This document shows positions 1 through 4,769 of a DNA stretch of 6,193 nucleotides, piece after piece. The stretch spans positions 1 through 6,193 of the forward strand of contig JABABC010000053.1 in the NCBI GenBank assembly GCA_014238445.1. The letters run 5' to 3'. The notes under the pieces are model-generated. The model searched no databases. It was not told the origin of the DNA and saw only the letters and a list, made by a program, of their open reading frames with translations. The position numbers and the translations under genes are program-made. Source of the stretch: Coxiellaceae bacterium. GTDB taxonomy: Bacteria; Pseudomonadota; Gammaproteobacteria; Coxiellales; Coxiellaceae. The stretch's first letter is position 1, and the number at the start of each line of letters is the position of its first letter.

Positions 1-7
1 TAAAGTA

Positions 8-30
8 GTGACTGTATTTAAATACATCAC
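8..30. promoter_or_regulatory. Palindromic element upstream of the M50 protease gene (possible operator)
   Basis: Positions 13-26 form a perfect 14-bp palindrome, TGTATTTAAATACA. Flanking GTGA (8-11) and TCAC (27-30) extend it to an almost complete inverted repeat, broken only by one unpaired C at 12. It ends 13 nt before the protease ATG, just upstream of its ribosome binding site. It could be a repressor operator, an mRNA hairpin, or the end of an upstream transcript. The core CTG-N10-CAT (12-27) is one base from the enterobacterial LexA core CTG-N10-CAG, but the right half is degenerate. The role is inferred. Confidence 0.4.
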
Positions 31-43
31 TTAAAGGCTTGCC

Positions 44-742
44 ATGAATATTGCATCGATCACCCAAACATTACACCTAGTGGCCATCCTTGCCATCCCT
101 CTACTCCTAGCTATCACCTTGCATGAAGCAGCTCACGGCTGGATTGCTAGCAAACTAGGGGATAATACAGCGCTACTATTAGGGCGCGTCTCTGCCAACC
201 CCCTCAAACACATTGACCTTATCGGTACCATCATCGTACCCATTTTAATTGCCAGCATCAGCCCGTTTATTTTTGGCTGGGCAAAACCTGTTCCCGTTAA
301 CTGGACCAACTTAAGAAACCCTAAACGTGATATGGCACTCGTTGCGCTCGCAGGGCCGGTCTCTAACTTAGTTATGGCACTGGCTTGGTCACTGATTGCT
401 AAAGGCTGTTACTCAATACTGGGTGGTCATGTCTCTCTTAACCCTAACACGACACAAACCGTACTCGGGCTCTGCTTCTTGTCAGCTTACTTTGGTATTG
501 TCGTTAACTTAGTGCTGATGGTACTCAACTTAATCCCCATCCCTCCACTGGATGGCAGCCGCATCGTTGCCAGCTTTCTATCACCACCATGGTCCCGATG
601 GTATGAGAAAATTGAACCGTTTGGCTTTTTTATTTTACTCGGATTGTTATTTTTAGGTCACTTGCAATTCATTCTCATTAAGCCTGTCATGATACTACTA
701 ACCATGATCACACAAGGCTTAGGCATCCCACCATTAATGTAA
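44..742 (+). CDS. Site-2 protease family (M50) integral membrane zinc metalloprotease
   Basis: This is a 232-aa polytopic inner-membrane protein of the M50 family, whose members cleave substrates within or next to the membrane. The zinc-binding HEXXH motif is HEAAH at residues 27-31 (His27, Glu28, His31), inside the first hydrophobic segment. The third metal ligand is expected to be Asp170 in the NLIPIPPLDGS motif (162-172). GWAKPVPVN (78-86) and AGPVSN (103-108) are further signatures of this short subgroup. About five or six hydrophobic segments are visible (roughly 10-30, 59-78, 97-125, 141-165, 192-222). There is no PDZ or CBS domain, so it is the minimal type rather than RseP. The ATG at 44 has an AAAGG Shine-Dalgarno (33-37) 6 nt upstream. 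In many proteobacteria this subgroup sits near trpS and scpAB, but no such gene is visible here. The substrate is unknown. The gene converges on dapB with a 19-bp gap and no hairpin terminator. Confidence 0.92.
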   Translation: MNIASITQTLHLVAILAIPLLLAITLHEAAHGWIASKLGDNTALLLGRVSANPLKHIDLIGTIIVPILIASISPFIFGWAKPVPVNWTNLRNPKRDMALVALAGPVSNLVMALAWSLIAKGCYSILGGHVSLNPNTTQTVLGLCFLSAYFGIVVNLVLMVLNLIPIPPLDGSRIVASFLSPPWSRWYEKIEPFGFFILLGLLFLGHLQFILIKPVMILLTMITQGLGIPPLM

Positions 743-761
743 CAACCCTATAGCACCTAGA

Positions 762-1481
762 CTAACGACTGGACTCTATTAATGCGGCGTCCAACCCATA
801 ATGCAACTCTGATGCTTGCATCACAAAACGTATGGCCATTAGCACACCCGGCATCATCGCCTCTCGATCAGAACAGTCTTGCTGGAGTGTTAAGCGCTCT
901 CCTTCTCGACTAAAGATCACTTGCTGATGGGCAAACAAGCCTGGCATTCGCAATGAATGAATAGGCACGCCTGACACACAATGCGGCGCTGGATGATTAC
1001 CAGACACGGCCGGCGACATACCCTCCATACGCTCAGCTGTTGCAATAGCGGTTCCAGATGGCGCATCAATTTTATTAGGATGATGCATTTCAATGATTTC
1101 TGCGTGCGGGAAATAACGCGCTGCTTGCTGTGCCATCTGCATCATTAAAATGGCACTGATTGAAAAATTCGGTGCAATCAGCCCACCCAAAGAATGGGCC
1201 AAGCAATCAGACTGTAACCGTGCGATCTCATCTGACGAGAGACCACTAGCTCCCACCACAGGACGACTACCGTGTTCAATAGCTAACTGTGTATTCTTAA
1301 ACACACAATCAGGCAAAGTAAAATCAATCATGACATCCGGCTGACAAACGGCTAAAGATGACGGCAAGTCATCTGAACGCCCCCATGCAGCGACCAACGT
1401 CATATCAGGAGCAGCCTCAATCGTAGCCACTGCCAGCCGACCCATTTTGCCTTGCGCACCATTGACTGCCACTTGAATCAT
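762..1481 (-). CDS. dapB: 4-hydroxy-tetrahydrodipicolinate reductase
   Basis: This cytoplasmic enzyme reduces the dihydrodipicolinate-level intermediate to tetrahydrodipicolinate with NAD(P)H, a step to meso-diaminopimelate (peptidoglycan) and lysine. The N-terminal Rossmann motif is GAQGKMG (8-14). The catalytic/substrate-binding segment EIIEMHHPNKIDAPSGTA runs from 128 to 145, with the expected acid His133 and Lys137 and the DAPSGTA loop. PNFSI (104-108) is also typical. At 239 aa it is shorter than the E. coli enzyme (273 aa) but within the range of compact family members. E. coli Glu38, which contacts the adenine ribose, aligns with Gly34; the following Arg is kept (Arg35). The ATG at 1481 is the only start possible downstream of the in-frame sodB stop. 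Its Shine-Dalgarno is poor, so translation is probably coupled to sodB, which ends 12 nt upstream. The identification is firm. Confidence 0.96.
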   Translation of the reverse strand: MIQVAVNGAQGKMGRLAVATIEAAPDMTLVAAWGRSDDLPSSLAVCQPDVMIDFTLPDCVFKNTQLAIEHGSRPVVGASGLSSDEIARLQSDCLAHSLGGLIAPNFSISAILMMQMAQQAARYFPHAEIIEMHHPNKIDAPSGTAIATAERMEGMSPAVSGNHPAPHCVSGVPIHSLRMPGLFAHQQVIFSREGERLTLQQDCSDREAMMPGVLMAIRFVMQASELHYGLDAALIESSR

Positions 1482-1493
1482 AGAGAGACCAAA

Positions 1494-2078
1494 CTACGCT
1501 TGATCTAAAGATTGAGCTGCAAAATCCCAGTTAACCAATTGCCAAAAATTAGATAAATACTGACCGCGATCATTACGTGTATCAATGTAATAAGCATGTT
1601 CCCATACATCACACGTTAACAGCGGTGTTAATCCGTCCGTTAATGGGTTCCCTGCATTACCGGTAGTTACAATATCTAACTCCCCAGCTGCCGTTTTAAC
1701 TAACCATACCCACCCTGAACCAAAGCGCTTCATGCCGGCTTCTGTGAATTGCTGCTTAAAGGCTCCGAATGAACCAAAGGCATGATCAATAGCATCAGCT
1801 AAAGCACCTGTTGGAGCGTCGCCTCCTTGAGGAGACAGACTGTGCCAATAAAAAGTATGATTCCACACTTGTGCTGCATTATTAAAAACCCCGCCTTCAG
1901 ACTGCAGTACAATCTGGTCTAATGAGGCATTAGCAAAGGGTGTGTCTTGAATTAATTGATTTAAATTCTTCACATAGGCAGCATGGTGTTTGCCATGGTG
2001 ATACATTAAGGTTTCTTTAGAAATATAAGGCTCCAAAGCATCCTGGGCATACGGTAATTCAGGCAATTCATGCGGCAT
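1494..2078 (-). CDS. sodB: Iron superoxide dismutase
   Basis: This 194-aa cytoplasmic enzyme dismutates superoxide to oxygen and hydrogen peroxide. It matches E. coli SodB almost without gaps. The metal ligands are His27, His74, Asp157 and His161 (DVWEHAYY, 157-164), and the active-site Tyr is Tyr35. The motif FNNAAQVWNHTFYW (65-78) carries Gln70, and Ala142 occupies the later diagnostic position in NAGNP. This Gln/Ala pattern is that of iron rather than manganese enzymes. The start is supported by AAGGAG (complement of 2085-2090) 6 nt before the ATG. It is the first gene of a probable sodB-dapB unit and is divergent from the peroxiredoxin gene. No sodB promoter can be picked with confidence. 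A GATAAT hexamer on the minus strand (complement of 2195-2200) would overlap the -10 of the opposite gene, but lacks a good -35. Confidence 0.97.
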   Translation of the reverse strand: MPHELPELPYAQDALEPYISKETLMYHHGKHHAAYVKNLNQLIQDTPFANASLDQIVLQSEGGVFNNAAQVWNHTFYWHSLSPQGGDAPTGALADAIDHAFGSFGAFKQQFTEAGMKRFGSGWVWLVKTAAGELDIVTTGNAGNPLTDGLTPLLTCDVWEHAYYIDTRNDRGQYLSNFWQLVNWDFAAQSLDQA

Positions 2079-2168
2079 GACACGCTCCTTATGTGGAAAA
2101 ATAGATAGTGGTTCAGCACCTTACTGTATTTAGCCCACACTTTCCAGTTGGCTTTTTTATGATCACTA

Positions 2169-2197
2169 TTGACATCGAGGCACCCAACCCCTACATT
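2169..2197 (+). promoter_or_regulatory. Predicted sigma70-type promoter of the peroxiredoxin gene
   Basis: A perfect -35 hexamer TTGACA (2169-2174) is followed, after exactly 17 bp, by TACATT (2192-2197), which matches 4 of 6 bases of the -10 consensus. Transcription would start near 2204, giving a leader of about 40 nt that includes the AGGAG site at 2231-2235. It lies in the 164-bp region (2079-2242) shared with divergent sodB, so a regulator bound here could affect both genes. I found no clear OxyR or Fur site. The promoter is inferred from sequence. Confidence 0.6.
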
Positions 2198-2242
2198 ATC
2201 GGGCACTCATTTGTATATTAACTAGCCCATAGGAGACCCACC

Positions 2243-2848
2243 ATGTCTGTTTTAGTAGGAAGATCAGCCCCTGATTTCACAGCAGCAGCCGTACTAGCTG
2301 ACGGCCAAATTGTTGATAATTATAACTTTTATGAAAATACCAAAGGGAAATACAGTGTTATTTTCTTTTACCCCCTCGATTTTACCTTTGTTTGTCCATC
2401 AGAGCTGATTGCAATGGATCGTGCTCAGGCTAAATTTAAAGAGCGCAATGTTGAAGTGATTGGCGTCTCCATTGACTCTCAATTCACGCATAACGCATGG
2501 CGCAACACGCCTATCAATGATGGCGGCATTGGCCCCCTACAATACACGCTCGTTGCTGACGTTAATCACAGCATCTGTCAAGCGTACGACGTTGAACATC
2601 CAGATGCAGGCGTTGCTTTCCGCGGTGCATTTATCGTGGATCAATCGAACACGGTTCGCTCGCAAATTGTGAATGACCTGCCATTAGGTCGCAACATGGA
2701 TGAAATCCTGCGTATTGTGGATGCACTGCAGTTTCATGAAGCGCACGGTGAAGTATGCCCAGCCAACTGGAAAGCAGGTGATGCCGGTATGCAAGCCAAC
2801 CCTAAAGGTGTTGCTGAATACTTAACTAAACATGCTAACGCCCTTTAA
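2243..2848 (+). CDS. Typical 2-Cys peroxiredoxin (AhpC/TSA, Prx1 type)
   Basis: This 201-aa cytoplasmic thiol peroxidase reduces hydrogen peroxide and organic hydroperoxides. The peroxidatic Cys51 sits in the PxxxTxxC motif (Pro44, Thr48, Cys51; FTFVCP), with the conserved active-site Arg127. The resolving Cys172 lies in GEVCPANW, which places it in the two-cysteine, disulfide-forming dimer class. An additional Cys112 is present. GGIG (94-97) corresponds to the GGLG loop of sensitive peroxiredoxins, and the C-terminal helix has EYLTKH where eukaryotic members carry a Tyr-Phe motif. AGGAG (2231-2235) is 7 nt before the ATG. No ahpF, ahpD, thioredoxin or glutaredoxin gene is adjacent, so the reductant must be encoded elsewhere. 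The gene is monocistronic, between a divergent promoter region and a strong terminator. The family is certain; the names ahpC and tsaA are used inconsistently, so no symbol is given. Confidence 0.95.
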   Translation: MSVLVGRSAPDFTAAAVLADGQIVDNYNFYENTKGKYSVIFFYPLDFTFVCPSELIAMDRAQAKFKERNVEVIGVSIDSQFTHNAWRNTPINDGGIGPLQYTLVADVNHSICQAYDVEHPDAGVAFRGAFIVDQSNTVRSQIVNDLPLGRNMDEILRIVDALQFHEAHGEVCPANWKAGDAGMQANPKGVAEYLTKHANAL

Positions 2849-2870
2849 GAGCGAACGAGTTTTAGAACCT

Positions 2871-2896
2871 AAAACGGCCTCTCATGAGGCCGTTTT
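2871..2896. terminator. Bidirectional intrinsic terminator between the peroxiredoxin gene and rnt
   Basis: An 11-bp perfect stem pairs AAAACGGCCTC (2871-2881) with GAGGCCGTTTT (2886-2896) around a TCAT loop (2882-2885). The A-run on one side and T-run on the other make it usable from both directions. It lies 22 nt after the peroxiredoxin stop and 28 nt beyond the rnt stop on the opposite strand, so it probably ends both convergent transcripts. Confidence 0.88.
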
Positions 2897-2924
2897 ATCA
2901 TCTGTTCCATAGTCACAACACCAG

Positions 2925-3530
2925 CTAACTCAATGCTTGATCAAACTGATTAACGATTTGACAAAATAATTCTGCTGTCTTGACCGTATCATAAATCGCC
3001 GAGTGCGCCTCTAATTCATTAAACTCAATCCCTGCCACACGCATCGCTTTCGCTAAGACTGTTTTTCGACAAGCCAAACCCGATAACGTTGCCGTATCAA
3101 AACACGTAAAGCTATGGAAAGGCGTTTTCGTTATACCACAGCGCTTAACTGCTGCCATTAAAAATCCCAAATCGAAATGTGCATTATGCCCAACCAACAC
3201 AGCGCGCCGACAACCCGTTTTTTCGAGGGCTTTTGCGACATAAGCAAATAACTCTGTTAATACTTCTGATTCCGGTAATGCAAAACGAAAAGGGTGACCG
3301 GGATCGATGTGATTAATTGCTAAGGCTTTAGGATCAATCACAGCACCCTCGAAAGGAATAACGTGTGTTGAAAAAGACTCCTGCGGAACTAACTGACCAT
3401 CCGCCTGACAATCCACCCATACTGCTGCAATTTCCAACAATGCATGCTTAGTATCATCCACGCCACTGGTTTCAACGTCCACGACCACTGGCAAATACCC
3501 ATCAAATCGCTTTTTCATACGGACAGTCAT
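2925..3530 (-). CDS. rnt: Ribonuclease T
   Basis: This is a DEDDh-family 3'-5' exoribonuclease that matures the 3' ends of tRNA and other stable RNAs and removes the tRNA terminal A. With the ATG at 3530 the protein is 201 aa (E. coli 215). Catalytic residues are Asp18 and Glu20 (VVDVETSG), Asp120 (HNAHFD), His176 and Asp181 (AHSAIYD), with Asp145 matching E. coli Asp150. The ATG at 3530 is preferred because AAGGGG lies 6 nt upstream. A longer reading begins with TTG at 3557, inside pyrC, and would add nine residues unlike family N-termini. Of the E. coli residues that hold the RNA 3' base (Phe29, Glu73, Phe77, Phe124, Phe146), three are replaced here (Val24, Lys68, Ile72) and two are kept (Phe119, Phe141). 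The gene follows pyrC by 10 nt, almost certainly in one operon. Confidence 0.94.
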   Translation of the reverse strand: MTVRMKKRFDGYLPVVVDVETSGVDDTKHALLEIAAVWVDCQADGQLVPQESFSTHVIPFEGAVIDPKALAINHIDPGHPFRFALPESEVLTELFAYVAKALEKTGCRRAVLVGHNAHFDLGFLMAAVKRCGITKTPFHSFTCFDTATLSGLACRKTVLAKAMRVAGIEFNELEAHSAIYDTVKTAELFCQIVNQFDQALS

Positions 3531-3536
3531 ACTCAA

Positions 3537-3542
3537 CCCCTT
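3537..3542 (-). promoter_or_regulatory. rnt ribosome binding site overlapping the pyrC stop codon
   Basis: AAGGGG on the minus strand lies 6 nt before the rnt ATG at 3530. Its two A bases are the last two bases of the pyrC TAA stop (3543-3541). This decides the rnt start against the upstream TTG and suggests translational coupling: a ribosome terminating pyrC sits on the site used to start rnt. Confidence 0.8.
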
Positions 3543-4581
3543 AATGATTATCAACAACAGACCAAGCTAATGTTTCACTAGCTCGCAATGGTACCAGCCG
3601 CTCTACCCCAAAAGAAAGCACCGCAGGCACCTTCCACGGTTTTTTTTGCAAGGTGATTGGATGGGTATTCACAGGTAATTGATAAAATTGCGCACCAAAC
3701 TCACTGGCAAACCCTTCCAATCGATCTAATGCATTATTCTGCTCAAAGACCTCAGCATACAGCTCCAGCGCTGCATGGGCTGAATAAATCCCCGCACACC
3801 CACAAGCAGACTCTTTAGCGCCCACCGAATGAGGAGCACTATCCGTTCCCAAGAAAAAACGAGGGTGTCCACTGATTGCAATATTAATTAACGCTTGCTG
3901 ATCACAAGAACGCTTCAATACCGGTAAACAATAGTAATGCGGCTTCAGCCCACCAACCAATAAATCGTTTCGATTGAGCAACAAATGCTGTGGTGTGATC
4001 GTCGCAGCTACACGATTAGAGGATGAGCGCACAAACTGCACAGCTTCCTCTGTTGTAATATGCTCTAACACAATACGTAATTGAGGAAATCGTTCAACCA
4101 AAGGCTGTAAATATTGCTCGATAAATCGTGCCTCACGATCAAAAATATCACACTGCTCATCAACCACTTCACCATGAATCAATAACGGCAAATCCACTTC
4201 TTCCATCACCGACAGCAGCGGGAAAATACGTGATAAATCTGATACACCAGACGCTGATAATGTCGTTGCACCTGCCGGATATAATTTAACCGCCAATACA
4301 CAGGATGATGCTTTAGCTGCTCGAATGGTTTCAGCGCTCATAGACTCCGTTAGATACAGCGTCATGCACGGTTGCCATTGACGCCCCATAGGAACCTGAC
4401 TCATGATACGCTGATAGTAAGCTTGTGCATCTTCAACCGTAACAATGGGAGAGGCTAAGTTTGGCATTACCATACTGCGTGCAAAGTACCGCGACTGATC
4501 CACAACTGTTCGCGATAGCACATCATCATCTCGCAGGTGACAGTGCCAATCATCCGGCGCCCGGATGGTTAATGTCTCCAC
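3541..4581 (-). CDS. pyrC: Dihydroorotase (class II, E. coli type)
   Basis: This zinc amidohydrolase catalyses reversible cyclisation of N-carbamoyl-aspartate to dihydroorotate, the third step of pyrimidine synthesis. The 346-aa protein is collinear with E. coli PyrC (348 aa). The binuclear metal site is complete: His13 and His15 (WHCHLRD), the carbamylated bridging Lys99 (VKLYPAGATT), His136 (HGE), His174 (LEHIT), and catalytic Asp247 (GTDSAPH). The substrate-loop threonines are Thr106 and Thr107. ESACGCAGIYSA (257-268) is another family hallmark. Cys14 between the two metal histidines replaces the usual aliphatic residue. The start is GTG at 4581, supported by AAGGGG (complement of 4587-4592) 5 nt upstream and by alignment with the PyrC N-terminus. 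It is the first gene of a pyrC-rnt operon. A minus-strand TACAAT about 25 nt ahead of the start is the likely -10. Confidence 0.97.
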   Translation of the reverse strand: METLTIRAPDDWHCHLRDDDVLSRTVVDQSRYFARSMVMPNLASPIVTVEDAQAYYQRIMSQVPMGRQWQPCMTLYLTESMSAETIRAAKASSCVLAVKLYPAGATTLSASGVSDLSRIFPLLSVMEEVDLPLLIHGEVVDEQCDIFDREARFIEQYLQPLVERFPQLRIVLEHITTEEAVQFVRSSSNRVAATITPQHLLLNRNDLLVGGLKPHYYCLPVLKRSCDQQALINIAISGHPRFFLGTDSAPHSVGAKESACGCAGIYSAHAALELYAEVFEQNNALDRLEGFASEFGAQFYQLPVNTHPITLQKKPWKVPAVLSFGVERLVPLRASETLAWSVVDNH

Positions 4582-4586
4582 ACAAT

Positions 4587-4592
4587 CCCCTT
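4587..4592 (-). promoter_or_regulatory. pyrC ribosome binding site supporting a GTG start
   Basis: AAGGGG on the minus strand ends 5 nt before the GTG at 4581. No ATG in frame lies nearby upstream, and the protein aligns from this point with PyrC. A self-complementary TTACGTAA octamer (4591-4598) overlaps the two A bases of the site, which might affect its accessibility; that last point is speculation. Confidence 0.7.
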
Positions 4593-4606
4593 ACGTAAAA
4601 GCGACC

Positions 4607-4635
4607 ATTGTAACGAAATCCATTGAAACATACAG
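4607..4635 (-). promoter_or_regulatory. Possible pyrC-rnt promoter
   Basis: On the minus strand TACAAT (complement of 4607-4612) matches 5 of 6 bases of the -10 consensus. The hexamer 17 bp upstream, CTGTAT (complement of 4630-4635), is a poor -35. Transcription would begin near 4600, giving a leader of about 20 nt. The -10 is attractive; the -35 is not. Confidence 0.4.
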
Positions 4636-4695
4636 CCCGACAACCCACCCAACCACACTGATTCATTATCCACATATTGCAATCCCCAGCGCTAT

Positions 4696-4730
4696 ACGGT
4701 AGCGTACCGTGCCGCCTGAACACGGCGTAC
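4696..4730. repeat. Two overlapping inverted repeats ahead of the LbtU-like gene
   Basis: The first repeat is ACGGTA (4696-4701), a GCG spacer, and TACCGT (4705-4710). The second pairs CCGTG (4707-4711) with CACGG (4721-4725) around a 9-nt loop, and can extend through GTA (4704-4706) and TAC (4728-4730) with a two-base bulge. The two share TACCGT/CCGTG, so as RNA hairpins they are mutually exclusive. They lie 40-74 nt before the ATG of the plus-strand gene. They may be a regulator binding site or alternative leader hairpins. I could not identify a convincing plus-strand promoter in 4582-4769. Confidence 0.5.
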
Positions 4731-4769
4731 TCACTAATAACTTGATAGATCCACCACAGGAGAAATAAT

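Noticed and set aside
743..761. Terminator between the convergent protease gene and dapB
   Set aside because: The 19-bp gap has no stem-loop with a T-run. The transcripts probably run into each other or end by another mechanism.
2006..2206. 66-residue minus-strand frame spanning the sodB start and the divergent region
   Set aside because: It overlaps sodB in another frame and the peroxiredoxin promoter, with no protein-family signal.
2079..2242. Possible small gene, such as a monothiol glutaredoxin, between sodB and the peroxiredoxin gene
   Set aside because: The gap is only 164 bp and contains no coding frame with a thioredoxin-fold or CGFS-type motif; it reads as a promoter region.
3541..3553. 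Fur-box-like TGATAATCATTA (minus strand) at the pyrC-rnt junction
   Set aside because: The match is produced by the last pyrC codons (Asp-Asn-His-stop). It is inside coding DNA of an operon, without a promoter around it, so it is most likely coincidental.
3531..3557. Longer rnt starting at TTG (3557)
   Set aside because: TTG is a rare start, the site lies inside pyrC, the added residues do not resemble RNase T N-termini, and the ATG at 3530 has a well-placed AAGGGG.
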